64,000 bases of DNA from Spirosoma luteum DSM 19990 (GCF_000374065.1 NZ_KB893254.1:2945-66944); one strand, 5' to 3'; positions 1 through 7,853 are shown, counted from the first letter of the stretch. Translations and numbers: made by a program. Notes: generated from the letters alone by a model not told the origin.

Positions 1-31
1 TGCAAGTTTAGCCCAGGGCCGTCAGACCCAT

Positions 32-94
32 GTGCAGATTTCACCCAACTAGGTGCAGATTTCAACCAACTAGGCGCACATTTGGTACATCGGG
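32..94. repeat. 21-bp direct repeats, possible insertion-sequence end
   Basis: Two nearly identical 21-base units (32-52 and 53-73, one difference) are followed by a diverged third unit in the same register (74-94). Each begins GTGCAGATTTC or a variant and ends in CAACTAG or a variant. Short tandem repeats starting with TGTGCA are known from the termini of IS21-family elements. No istA or istB gene follows in the next 400 bases, so at most this is an orphan end. The repeat is seen directly; the IS assignment is inference. Confidence 0.5.
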
Positions 95-475
95 CCAAAA
101 AAGCAGAAAAAAAATAAGTTATTAGTTCTTTTTGCTGGGGGGATCTGTCCGCCGTTGCTGGCACGGGCACCAGGGGCGGGATCAGAGTCAGTCAACAATA
201 ACGCTACTCGGCGAGGCCTTACTAGGGTTCAGGGCCGGGTGCCCAAAGACATGGAGCGACCGATTAAAACAGAAAGCCGGAATCAGTCAGCCACGTAGTC
301 TGCACCACCTATCGGCTGGGATCGTTGGACGTGTCAATGCTTTTCAGGAGGGGCCACTGCCGAAACCGTTCATTTAAACGTCCGATTACGGCTGAGGCTG
401 ATTATGAATTAGAAATGGAATGTTGAGATAGATCGTTTTGTCAGTACTTGTTAACTACCATCCGTAGCATTCACG
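95..475. other. Non-coding stretch, nothing recognised
   Basis: About 380 bases before the 3' end of the DUF421 gene. It starts with an A-rich tract near 97-116. The only open frame is 81 codons on the plus strand with a TTG start. It has no recognisable domain and a composition unlike the neighbouring genes, so I do not call it. The stretch may be decayed DNA left beside the repeat patch. Confidence 0.4.
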
Positions 476-1177
476 TCAGGTTACCCGACGGGTTTTTAAC
501 GCTGGTACCCACTCCTTATGCTGACAATGGGGGCATATAACGGATTCCTGCGGCTGGAGATTTTCTACCTGACCACAGAAGCTACAGGCATAAAGGCCAG
601 CTTTACTAATCTGAACCGACTTCTTATTGAATAATTCGGGTAAAATGGGCAACCCCGATTTCACCTGGTCATCTTCATAGAAAAACAGGCTCACATCACC
701 ACTAGATTCTAAATAGGCCCGGCGTACCTGCCCCAGATGTTCGATACCGCCTTCGCGCAATTCCATGAAAAATTCATCCTGGCCCAACTGTTCTTTTTTG
801 AGTTCGTTGATGGCAAACTGCCCATCTTCAATCAACAAAATCGTTTTCCCCTGGACCCAATCCGACGCTTTAGTGGATGTGGCAGCCCAGCGAGTCAATG
901 CCCGGAACGCAAACACGACAACCCCAAAAACGAGCAAGGCCGGTAATATGCCGACATCATGGTAAAACATAGGATCACCGGCGGCTGAACCCAGGCCTAC
1001 AATCAGCACTAAATTCACGATCGTTAGCTGGCGGACTGTGGTTTTGCCCGTGGCCCGCAGGCTAATGAAAATGACCACAAACATAATCAGTGTTCGGACC
1101 CCTACTTCCAGGAGAAATTGTCCAGGCAGCTCACCCAATAAAATACGATGCCAATCGGTCAGTTCATAGTCATTCAT
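476..1177 (-). CDS. DUF421 (YetF-like) membrane protein with C-terminal zinc ribbon
   Basis: A 233-residue protein with three hydrophobic segments near residues 22-40, 48-66 and 74-93, followed by a cytosolic alpha/beta domain of about 100 residues, which is the DUF421/YetF layout. The C-terminus adds two Cys-X2-Cys pairs (C198/C201 and C215/C218), a small zinc-ribbon-like module not present in all family members. The biochemical role of DUF421 proteins is poorly known; YetF-type proteins have been linked to envelope stress and spore membranes in Bacillus. The gene stands alone, with the dehydratase remnant upstream. Family call is firm, function unknown. Confidence 0.85.
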   Translation of the reverse strand: MNDYELTDWHRILLGELPGQFLLEVGVRTLIMFVVIFISLRATGKTTVRQLTIVNLVLIVGLGSAAGDPMFYHDVGILPALLVFGVVVFAFRALTRWAATSTKASDWVQGKTILLIEDGQFAINELKKEQLGQDEFFMELREGGIEHLGQVRRAYLESSGDVSLFFYEDDQVKSGLPILPELFNKKSVQISKAGLYACSFCGQVENLQPQESVICPHCQHKEWVPALKTRRVT

Positions 1178-1227
1178 GCGGAGGAAATAAGTTTATATTT
1201 TTCCTGTTAAACCCAAAGTAGCTGGCC

Positions 1228-1404
1228 TTAAAAAGGTTGAGAACTTACCACGTCTGGCAGGGAAATAAGGGCCACGCGGGTCATGAAGGCGAAAGCCCCG
1301 CTGAAACCGGCGAACGTAAAGTCGCGGGTGAGCTGGTTATCTATTTCCTGCCATATGGGGTACAAGTCTTTGCTTTTACGTCGAATTAACGACTTTCCGG
1401 ATAA
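1228..1404 (-). pseudogene. Truncated pterin-4a-carbinolamine dehydratase remnant
   Basis: On the minus strand an open frame reads WQEIDNQLTRDFTFAGF and then SGAFAFMTRVALISLPDV before a stop at 1228-1230. This is the N-terminal core of 4a-hydroxytetrahydrobiopterin dehydratases, whose usual sequence has W-x-E-x-D-N-x-L and then F-x-F-x-F-x-x-A-x-x-F-M-x-x-V-A. The catalytic His-His-Pro segment that should follow MTRVAL is missing and replaced by unrelated residues. No ATG lies upstream in frame, and the frame is closed at 1405-1407. It is a fragment of roughly 40 family residues, not a functional enzyme. Confidence 0.75.
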
Positions 1405-1440
1405 CTATAAATGATTGACTTGCATAGCATTAGCTGCTCA

Positions 1441-3630
1441 TTATTTCTCCAGCAATTGCTTTACCAATAGTTTCAGGGTATCAATATCGGTCTGTTGCCG
1501 TTGAATCGTTTCCTGCTGTTGCTTGTCAGCCTTTTCCAGTTGAATACTGTACAGCGTCAATTCCTCAATTTTTTCCAGCAGAGTAGCACTCATTTTTGCC
1601 GGGTCTACCCCTTCCCGAACAACCTGCTCTGCCGAGGGGACGCCTGGCAAATGACCATGCTGCCGAATGTAATCAGCTATTGATTGCAAGGGAAGAAGCT
1701 GATACGTGCTGGTAAACACCTTATCACTCCAAGCCTGCACGTTTTCAACCCGAAGTTTGTACCGCGCTTTTATCACATCGCCCCGTTCGTTAACGGTCAG
1801 AAACGCATCCGTCGATGTGTCAGGCTGACTATTAGCAGTTAGTTTCGTCAGGCGTAAACCACTCCTATCAGGCGTTTCACTAACTACTTCGAGTCGGGTA
1901 GCCGGTGCCGATGTGCCAATACCCACGTTAGCGTTGTTGCCCAGAATCAGGGCATTACTGGCCGCTACGACAGCCCCCGCACCCAGGGCTGTTGCATTGA
2001 AAAGGAGATGATCAGTGTTGGCCAGTAAAACCCCGGCCTGCGAACCCAAAAAGGTATTGCGCGAGCCTTTATCATGCTGCCCCGTGTTATAGCCCATATA
2101 CACATTATCATCGGTGTCAACCGAAGCAGGTCCAGCCCCGTTACCAACAATAGTATTGTGGGAACCTGTTGAAATACCACGTCCGGCGTTGACCCCAAAG
2201 AAGGTATTACTTTGTCCGGATGTATTCTGGTAGCCTGCCTGATACCCAACGAATGTATTAGAATCGGCTACCGCATTATAACCTGATTGATAACCGAGGA
2301 ATGTGTTCTTCTGGCCTGTCTTGTTGGAGTAACCAGCCCCGCTTCCTACGAACGCATTAGTTGAGCCAGTCGTATTTTGATAGCCCGCATAATAACCAAC
2401 AAAGGCATTATTGCTCCCCGTATTAGAAAAGCCCGAATAGGCTCCCAGGAAGGCATTTTGATAGCCAGTAGTATTTTTATACCCTACGCTGGTTCCTAAA
2501 AACACGTTATAATACCCAGTTGTGTTATTGTATCCGGCGTTGGCTCCTATAAAATTATTCGAATAGCCAGTTGAATTGGTCAGACCAGATTTAGACCCTA
2601 TAAACACGTTGTAGTTACCGATCGTGTTGGCACTACCTGCATTATCTCCCATGAAGGCATTATCATTACCGGTTGTATTCTTAAAACCGGTGGAATTGCC
2701 GAAAAATGTGTTGGCAAAGCCAGTTGAATTGAAAAAACCAGCATCGACTCCTATAAAGGTATTTTGGTAACCAGTTGTGTTGCTCAAACCTGCCCGGTAT
2801 CCTATAAATGTGCCCCGAAAGCCTGTTGTATTTTGTAAACCAGCAGCACTTCCAACGAACGTGTTTATTCCTCCTTCCGTGTTATAATACCCCGCTGACC
2901 TTCCTATGAAGACATTATCTGTCCCGGTTGTATTATTGTACCCGGCACCACTTCCTACGAATGAATTATAACTGGCTGTTGTATTGCTGAACCCCGCCTG
3001 GTTCCCCAGGAACAAATTACTGGCTCCCGATGAGTTGTTTACGCCGGATTGGCTTCCGATAAATACATTACCGGATGCGGTATTGTTGTAGCCCGTTGAA
3101 TCACCAATCATGATGTTGTAACTACCGCTACTTCCCAATGAGCGAACGCCCAGTGCTACGTTATTAACACCAGCCGTATTACGTTCCCCTGCCCCAAAGC
3201 CTACAAATGTGTTACTCCCGCCCACCGTGTTCTGCGAACCAGCCCAGCTACCAACAAATGTGTTTCTATAATTGGTAGTACCATTATTACCCGCGTATAT
3301 ACCCAGAAATACGTTGTACTCACCCGACTGCTGTAATCTACCCGCCCGGCTGCCTAAAAACGTATTATAGCTACCGGATGCCATGGTCCTACCTGCCAAG
3401 CTACCGATATAGGTGTTGAGCACTCCGGCAGTTTGCGACCTTCCGACCTCATTACCAACCAATGTATTTCCACTGCCCGTCATGACAGAATTTCCCGCCA
3501 TTGGTCCCAGAAGTGTGTTTTCTGATCCGGGCGTAGCCGAATTTGCTGTATTCGCTACATAGTTGGTTTGTGCACTTGTCCATAAGTGAATACTTAGAAA
3601 AAGAGGGAGCAGGTAAAGGTTTTTTCTCAT
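1441..3630 (-). CDS. Secreted adhesin-like protein with about thirty 17-residue head repeats
   Basis: A 729-residue protein with a signal peptide (about residues 1-20, ending TSAQ). From about residue 30 to 545 it consists of tandem 17-residue repeats of the type N-T-F-x-G-x-x-A-G-x-x-N-T-T-G-x-x, matching the left-handed beta-roll head repeats of trimeric adhesins (YadA/Hia head). The last 100 residues carry an alpha-helical module (W-S-D-K-V-F, then D-Y-I-x-x-H-G-H-L-P-G-V-P-S) ending in a coiled coil. That module is common at the end of Bacteroidota surface and fibre-like proteins and probably drives trimerisation. No YadA membrane anchor and no clear T9SS domain are visible, so the route to the surface is open. 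Confidence 0.8.
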   Translation of the reverse strand: MRKNLYLLPLFLSIHLWTSAQTNYVANTANSATPGSENTLLGPMAGNSVMTGSGNTLVGNEVGRSQTAGVLNTYIGSLAGRTMASGSYNTFLGSRAGRLQQSGEYNVFLGIYAGNNGTTNYRNTFVGSWAGSQNTVGGSNTFVGFGAGERNTAGVNNVALGVRSLGSSGSYNIMIGDSTGYNNTASGNVFIGSQSGVNNSSGASNLFLGNQAGFSNTTASYNSFVGSGAGYNNTTGTDNVFIGRSAGYYNTEGGINTFVGSAAGLQNTTGFRGTFIGYRAGLSNTTGYQNTFIGVDAGFFNSTGFANTFFGNSTGFKNTTGNDNAFMGDNAGSANTIGNYNVFIGSKSGLTNSTGYSNNFIGANAGYNNTTGYYNVFLGTSVGYKNTTGYQNAFLGAYSGFSNTGSNNAFVGYYAGYQNTTGSTNAFVGSGAGYSNKTGQKNTFLGYQSGYNAVADSNTFVGYQAGYQNTSGQSNTFFGVNAGRGISTGSHNTIVGNGAGPASVDTDDNVYMGYNTGQHDKGSRNTFLGSQAGVLLANTDHLLFNATALGAGAVVAASNALILGNNANVGIGTSAPATRLEVVSETPDRSGLRLTKLTANSQPDTSTDAFLTVNERGDVIKARYKLRVENVQAWSDKVFTSTYQLLPLQSIADYIRQHGHLPGVPSAEQVVREGVDPAKMSATLLEKIEELTLYSIQLEKADKQQQETIQRQQTDIDTLKLLVKQLLEK

Positions 3631-3880
3631 ATTCGTATAAACTGCAGTGTACTGTTTGATGGGTGTAATAAACTAATTTCGTACAATAATAACTCCGAAT
3701 ACTTAAAATGACCGTTGTTTCATAAACAAGGGCAGCCAACAGATTGCCCCCATAAGAGAGTTGGAATTTGGAGTTGGCCGCGTCTAACCGTCCCGGCCCG
3801 TACTCTCACGAATACTTCAGGTGTCGGGTCAGATCCCATCATACAACAAAAAAGCCAGCCCATAACGGGACTGGCTTCGG
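3631..3880. other. Intergenic region upstream of the adhesin, possible decayed tRNA-Ser copy
   Basis: This holds the upstream region of the adhesin gene (minus strand). Between about 3754 and 3840 the plus strand is weakly similar, over a tRNA-like length, to the neighbouring tRNA-Ser genes (shared CCCGG, then GAATACTTC against GAGTACTTC, then TCAGATCCC against TCAGACCC). This may be a strongly decayed tRNA copy, but I cannot build a cloverleaf from it. Confidence 0.25.
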
Positions 3881-3967
3881 CAGAGAGCGAGGGATTCGAA
3901 CCCCCGGTACCCTTACGAGTACTTCTGATTTCGAATCAGACCCGTTCGACCACTCCGGCAGCTCTCT
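3881..3967 (-). tRNA. tRNA-Ser (anticodon CGA)
   Basis: An 87-base class II tRNA. The acceptor stem AGAGAGC pairs with GCTCTCT, the D stem is CCG/CGG, the anticodon stem TCTGA/TCAGA encloses the loop TTCGAAA giving anticodon CGA, the variable arm is long, and the T loop is TTCGAAT. CCA is not encoded. It reads UCG codons. It sits downstream of a second tRNA-Ser on the same strand. Confidence 0.93.
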
Positions 3968-3996
3968 ATTAGTCGTGTGTTTTTGTAACGTACTGG

Positions 3997-4072
3997 CAGA
4001 GAGGAAGAGATTCGAAGATGCGCGCATCCCCGGTCTCAATACGGTTACCCGCGTACTCTCTTTCTAATTGTG
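3997..4072 (-). pseudogene. Decayed 3' half of a tRNA-Ser gene with a palindromic insertion
   Basis: The minus strand repeats the variable arm, T arm and acceptor 3' strand of the intact tRNA-Ser(GGA) gene next to it (GCGGGTAACCGTAT, then TTCGAATCTCTTCCTCTCTG). The T stem is interrupted by about 17 extra bases that include the perfect 12-base palindrome GATGCGCGCATC. The anticodon arm is degenerate and the 5' half is absent. It cannot fold as a tRNA. Partial 3' tRNA copies of this sort arise by unequal recombination or as leftovers of site-specific integration. Confidence 0.7.
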
Positions 4073-4159
4073 CAGAGAGGAAGAGATTCGAACTCTCGAT
4101 ACGGTTACCCGCATACACACTTTCCAGGCGTGCTCCTTCAACCACTCGGACACCTCTCT
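4073..4159 (-). tRNA. tRNA-Ser (anticodon GGA)
   Basis: An 87-base class II tRNA. The acceptor stem AGAGAGG pairs with CCTCTCT, the anticodon stem CACGC/GTGTG (one G-T pair) encloses CTGGAAA giving anticodon GGA, the variable arm is long, and the T loop is TTCGAAT. It reads UCU and UCC codons. It is first in the minus-strand cluster and has a promoter-like element just upstream. Confidence 0.93.
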
Positions 4160-4188
4160 GTGTCAATCATGCCCGACGAATCGGAGTG

Positions 4189-4219
4189 CAAAGATGCAGG
4201 ATTGATGCTAGAAACGCAA
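4189..4219 (-). promoter_or_regulatory. Probable promoter of the tRNA-Ser cluster
   Basis: On the minus strand TTG (4219-4217) is followed after 20 bases by CATCTTTG (4196-4189). The second box differs from the Bacteroidota -7 consensus TANNTTTG only at its first base. It lies 30 bases before the tRNA-Ser(GGA) 5' end. Confidence 0.45.
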
Positions 4220-4255
4220 TATGTCCCTAAAAAAAGAAGGTTAGGGTACCCATTC

Positions 4256-5335
4256 CTATTTCGTCCCGGCTAGAAAATTACGGATGTTTTCGTTCAGGAA
4301 TTTGGCATCGGCCGGGTTACTGGCAGCCCCGGCGGTGTGTCCCCACAAGGAAGGAATCGGCTTTAGCACGACATGGGGGATAAAAGCGGCCTCGTATTTT
4401 GCATCGCCCACCGGGAAATAAAGATCGGTTTCGGAGGGCATGTATAACAAAGGGACCTGAATAGAGCGTAGGGCTTTTTCTATATTCCCATCAAACCCTT
4501 TGGTCATGCCCACGTCGTGGTACTCCCAGGTGCGCATTTGTAGAATCAGGTCATTAGCATCCGCCCCGTCAATAAAGTGCGTGCGGTAATTGGCGAGTAC
4601 CTCCTCAAAGGTCGCGCCCGGCTTTGCCCGTTCGCGCCAGAGTTCCTTCCGCCACCATTCCTGCGAGTATAACCAGCCCGTCCAGACCACCGAGAAGGCC
4701 TGAATGCCTTTGGTGGGTGGTGTGGTATAGTCGCCGTTCATAAAGGCAGCGTCGGCGGTGAGGGCCGCAATCTGCCCCTCCAGCCGGACAACGCCGTGCG
4801 GATAGTTTTTGGCCGTACCCGCCGTCGCCACGATGCGGTCAGCAAAGGTGGGGTAACTCACCGCCCACTGAAAGGCCTGCTGGGCGCCCATCGAGAAACC
4901 GATAATGGCCCGCAGGTGCGTGATGGAAAACTGCTCATTCAGTAACTGATGGACGGCTGCTACATTATCCCGGATGGTCATGACCGGGAAGCGGGGGCCG
5001 TGAAAGGGTTGGGGCGTATTACTGGGCGATGAGGACCGGCCGTTGCCGAAGAGTTCGGTAGCCACCAGAAAATACCGGGTGGTGTCCAGGGCCTTCCCCG
5101 GTCCAATCAGCCATTCGTAGCCCCGGGCGGTGGCCATGTAATGCGAGGGCAACAGAATGGCATTATCACGGGCTTTGTTCAGGTGCCCGTAGGTGCCGTA
5201 CACCACGCGGGCTTTGGGCAGGGAAACGCCGTTTTCGGTCTGGAAATTATCAATCACGAACTCCGTACGCCCAACCGGAGTTGTCGACTGAGCCAGCAGA
5301 TGATGAGCCACCAGCAGCAGGAAAATCTTTTTCAT
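4256..5335 (-). CDS. Secreted alpha/beta hydrolase, homoserine O-acetyltransferase (MetX)-like
   Basis: The chosen ATG at 5335 gives MKKIFLLLVAHHLLAQ, a signal peptide; a longer reading starting at 5401 would overlap the asparaginase gene and hide this signal. The mature protein has the MetX-type alpha/beta hydrolase fold: an early Y-G-T-Y-G-x-L-N segment, an oxyanion/NGRSSSPSN loop, the nucleophile elbow G-F-S-M-G-A-Q-Q-A-F, and a C-terminal aspartate and histidine region (SETDLYF, WGHTAGA). True MetX enzymes are cytoplasmic and act in methionine synthesis. A secreted relative without methionine genes nearby is more likely a hydrolase of unknown substrate. It lies 58 bases downstream of the asparaginase gene, possibly co-transcribed. 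Confidence 0.8.
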   Translation of the reverse strand: MKKIFLLLVAHHLLAQSTTPVGRTEFVIDNFQTENGVSLPKARVVYGTYGHLNKARDNAILLPSHYMATARGYEWLIGPGKALDTTRYFLVATELFGNGRSSSPSNTPQPFHGPRFPVMTIRDNVAAVHQLLNEQFSITHLRAIIGFSMGAQQAFQWAVSYPTFADRIVATAGTAKNYPHGVVRLEGQIAALTADAAFMNGDYTTPPTKGIQAFSVVWTGWLYSQEWWRKELWRERAKPGATFEEVLANYRTHFIDGADANDLILQMRTWEYHDVGMTKGFDGNIEKALRSIQVPLLYMPSETDLYFPVGDAKYEAAFIPHVVLKPIPSLWGHTAGAASNPADAKFLNENIRNFLAGTK

Positions 5336-5393
5336 TGTTGATGAACCTTTATTTAGTTGATAGTGAAACGGGTACTGAAGGTATCCACCGCCA

Positions 5394-6482
5394 TTAGTCA
5401 TTCATTTCTCCGCTGAGTGGCTGTGCCAGTAACGCACGCAGCCGCTGCGGATCGCGTTCCTGCCCCAGCAGTACCATCAGTTTGGTAATAGCCGCTTCGG
5501 TTGTGATATCGGCTCCGCTCACGACGCCAATCTGCAACAATTGCTGGCTGGTCTGGTAATGTCCCTGCGTGACGCGCCCTCCCTCGCACTGCGACACGTT
5601 GAATACCGACACACCCCGGTCAATGGCCCGTTTCAGGGTATCCAGAAACCACTCGTCCGTGGGTGCGTTACCGGCGCCGAAGGTTTCAAGAACGATTCCC
5701 CTGAGATTGGGTATGTTCACAATCGACTCTACAACCGGCTGGGTAATGCCCGGAAACAGTTTCAGAATAGTTACGTTTGGGTCCAGCTCAGTACGAAGCT
5801 GTAATGCCTGACCGGGTTGCCAGGGCCGGATGAACAGCCGGTTGTAGTCGATACTAACGCCAGCCGTGGCCAGATGCGGGTAGTTTTCCGATGCGAAGGC
5901 ATTGAATTGTACACTCTCCCGCTTGGTAGACCGATTGCCCCGCAGCAACAGGGAGTTGAAATACACACATACTTCGGGCACAACAGGCCGATAGCCATCC
6001 TGACTAACAACCGAATCCACGGCGGCAGCAATTTCCAGCGCGGTGATGAAGTTTTCCCTTGCATCACTACGGGCCACGCCAATGGGCAGTTGGGCACCGG
6101 TCAGGATAACGGGTTTGTTCAGGTCAACCAGAATAAAACTCAGCGCCGATGCCGTATAGGCCATCGTATCCGTACCGTGCAGAATCACGAAGCTGTCGTA
6201 TTGCTGGTAGTTATCCTGAATAATCTGCGCCAGTTCGACCCACACGGCGGGCTTCATGTTCGATGAATCAATAATAGCGGGCAGGGTGAGTAGCGTAATA
6301 TCGAATGTGAGTCGCTTGAGTTCGGGGAGCCGGTCAACTACCCGATCAAAATCAAATGGGACAAGCTGACCAGTCTGCGGTTCGTACACCATCCCGAAGG
6401 TACCACCGGTGTAAATAACCAGTACAGACTGGCGGGGAGACTGGGGCGTCGTTAAATTAATACGTACCGTTTTGTAAGCCAT
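5394..6482 (-). CDS. ansA: Type I L-asparaginase
   Basis: Hydrolyses L-asparagine to aspartate and ammonia; cytoplasmic, with no signal peptide. The N-terminal T-G-G-T-F-G-M motif supplies the nucleophilic threonine and H-G-T-D-T-M-A-Y-T supplies the second catalytic Thr-Asp pair, as in all bacterial asparaginases. The length (362 residues from this start) and the T-G-A-Q-L-P-I region fit the type I (AnsA) group. The ATG at 6482 is preferred over a TTG two codons upstream, because that TTG lies inside a TACCTTTG promoter-like box (6493-6486). A transcript from that box would be nearly leaderless. Confidence 0.9.
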   Translation of the reverse strand: MAYKTVRINLTTPQSPRQSVLVIYTGGTFGMVYEPQTGQLVPFDFDRVVDRLPELKRLTFDITLLTLPAIIDSSNMKPAVWVELAQIIQDNYQQYDSFVILHGTDTMAYTASALSFILVDLNKPVILTGAQLPIGVARSDARENFITALEIAAAVDSVVSQDGYRPVVPEVCVYFNSLLLRGNRSTKRESVQFNAFASENYPHLATAGVSIDYNRLFIRPWQPGQALQLRTELDPNVTILKLFPGITQPVVESIVNIPNLRGIVLETFGAGNAPTDEWFLDTLKRAIDRGVSVFNVSQCEGGRVTQGHYQTSQQLLQIGVVSGADITTEAAITKLMVLLGQERDPQRLRALLAQPLSGEMND

Positions 6483-6485
6483 ACG

Positions 6486-6493
6486 CAAAGGTA
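6486..6493 (-). promoter_or_regulatory. -7 promoter box for the asparaginase gene
   Basis: TACCTTTG on the minus strand matches the Bacteroidota -7 consensus TANNTTTG exactly. No convincing -33 TTG is seen at the usual distance. The box ends only four bases before the ATG at 6482. Confidence 0.4.
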
Positions 6494-6637
6494 AGGCATA
6501 ATCCGGCTACCCGCGTTTCATTGGTCGGTAACACCGGGTGGCGGTTACACCGGCCCGGTAATGATGGTTGACGAACCATACTGAATGGGGCAGCATACAC
6601 GATTAACAGGTAAACCTGACCTCGTTTGGCAGTAAAA

Positions 6638-6684
6638 GCCAGCGGCCCGGGCTATCCCGAAAACGGATAGCCCGGGCCGCTGGC
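6638..6684 (-). terminator. Terminator hairpin after the small secreted protein gene
   Basis: A perfect 20-bp stem (6638-6657 with 6665-6684) with a 7-base loop, very GC-rich, followed on the minus strand by TTTT. It lies 24 bases past the stop of the gene ending at 6708 and upstream of the asparaginase gene. Confidence 0.8.
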
Positions 6685-6707
6685 CATGCTGTTTAATCAA
6701 TTGGTAG

Positions 6708-7121
6708 TTAATCTATCAGGGTGTCTTTAGCAGCTTTGGCCACCTGCTCGACATAGTATTCCCTGGGATCAGCTGAACGCTGGGGTACACTCAGTCGCTG
6801 AATCTTATAATTCCGGTCAGCCAGATTAGTCGATGGTGTATGCGGTATCACCACACCACCAACGGGCTTTTTGTTAGGCATCTGATGTTTATAATTTACC
6901 AGTTGTGTTTCCGTCGATACGGGCCTACTGACCCCTACCGCTGGCTTACTTTCCCAACTGCGGGCAGCCGCTGCTGCCTGCGGGTGTTTATAATTGCTGG
7001 ATGAATAAAACGGATTATTGAGCGGTTTTACCGGCTGAGCATCCCGCCTGTTTTGCGAGTAGACGCCCGTTACCCCAACAAACAAACTTAAAAAGACGAT
7101 CAAAAAAAGTCCGGTTTTCAT
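6708..7121 (-). CDS. Small secreted protein of unknown function
   Basis: A 137-residue protein with a clear signal peptide (MKTGLFLIVFLSLFVGVTGV, cleavage after YSQ). The mature part is basic, rich in Asn, Pro, Lys and Ser, and has no cysteines and no domain I recognise. It looks intrinsically disordered, with a short ordered tail (DPREYYVEQVAKAAKDTLID). It is a single-gene unit: a TATCTTTG box lies upstream at 7155-7148 and a strong terminator follows. Confidence 0.7.
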   Translation of the reverse strand: MKTGLFLIVFLSLFVGVTGVYSQNRRDAQPVKPLNNPFYSSSNYKHPQAAAAARSWESKPAVGVSRPVSTETQLVNYKHQMPNKKPVGGVVIPHTPSTNLADRNYKIQRLSVPQRSADPREYYVEQVAKAAKDTLID

Positions 7122-7147
7122 AGCTTTTTCATGATTTTGTTGTCTTA

Positions 7148-7155
7148 CAAAGATA
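7148..7155 (-). promoter_or_regulatory. -7 promoter box for the small secreted protein gene
   Basis: TATCTTTG on the minus strand fits TANNTTTG and lies 27 bases upstream of the ATG, leaving a leader of about 20 bases. No clear -33 element is seen. Confidence 0.4.
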
Positions 7156-7198
7156 TGAAATCCCGGTATTAAAAAGGCATTAAGGAATAACTATTTTT

Positions 7199-7777
7199 TT
7201 AGTTTTTACCAATTTTACGGATTAATCTGGCAATAGACTCTGAATCTGCGTAGTTAATGACAGTTTTTACGGAAAACCATTGGATATTCCTGACTTCTTC
7301 CGAAAATCCCAGTGGCTCAGCCGGGTCGGCCTCGATCAGAAAACGGATATCGTAGTGCAGGTGCTCCGGCACCTCGTTCCGGGCTGGAATCGGGTGTATG
7401 TCCACATCGAAAATGGGTATTGTCTGGCTGATTTCTGAATCAGCATTCCTATCTGGGGGTGCTATTACGGTCAGCCTGGTCAACCCCGTTTCTTCCTGCG
7501 CTTCCCGCAGGGCAACCGCTGCCACATCCGGGTCGCCATCGGCATGACCACCGGGCTGGAGCCACCGGTCAAGTTTTCGATGGTGAATCAGCAGCGTTTG
7601 TTGCCGGTCGGGGGAAACAATCCAGGCGGAACCGGTTATGTGCCCCTCCAGCAACGAGCGTTCGAAACAGTCGGGGTGCTGCGCCACAAAGTCGATGGTG
7701 GCCTGGGTCATAGCCTGCTCATTTGGGTCGGTGGGACGGTGCTGGCGGAGTAGTTTCAGCAAGGGTTGCCGGTGCAT
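7199..7777 (-). CDS. NUDIX hydrolase
   Basis: A 192-residue cytoplasmic protein with a complete Nudix box at residues 76-98: G-G-x5-D-x7-R-E-x-x-E-E-T-G. This binds the metal and cleaves a nucleoside diphosphate linked to another moiety. The N-terminal 45 residues are helical, as in the group of Bacteroidota and cyanobacterial NUDIX proteins whose substrate is not known. The gene is divergent from the DUF2911 gene; a TAAATTTG box lies at 7811-7804. Family call is firm, substrate unknown. Confidence 0.88.
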   Translation of the reverse strand: MHRQPLLKLLRQHRPTDPNEQAMTQATIDFVAQHPDCFERSLLEGHITGSAWIVSPDRQQTLLIHHRKLDRWLQPGGHADGDPDVAAVALREAQEETGLTRLTVIAPPDRNADSEISQTIPIFDVDIHPIPARNEVPEHLHYDIRFLIEADPAEPLGFSEEVRNIQWFSVKTVINYADSESIARLIRKIGKN

Positions 7778-7803
7778 AAGTTGGGTTTTTGGGTAAAAAG
7801 CCG

Positions 7804-7830
7804 CAAATTTAGGTCGTTTTTCAAAAACAA
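7804..7830 (-). promoter_or_regulatory. Promoter of the NUDIX gene
   Basis: On the minus strand TTG (7830-7828), 16 bases, then TAAATTTG (7811-7804). The second box fits TANNTTTG exactly and lies 27 bases before the ATG. The spacer is a little short. Confidence 0.45.
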
Positions 7831-7853
7831 CTAAACTAATTCACTTTACAATC

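Noticed and set aside
132..377. 81-codon plus-strand frame near the repeat patch, considered as a transposase fragment
   Set aside because: TTG start, no IstA or IstB-like sequence in any frame and no helix-turn-helix pattern.
2000..3550. Regular 51-base repeats, at first sight like a CRISPR array
   Set aside because: The repeats are in frame, encode 17-residue beta-roll units and have no unique spacers or cas genes.
3715..4273. Several 65-99 codon open frames on both strands
   Set aside because: They overlap the tRNA-Ser genes and are chance frames.
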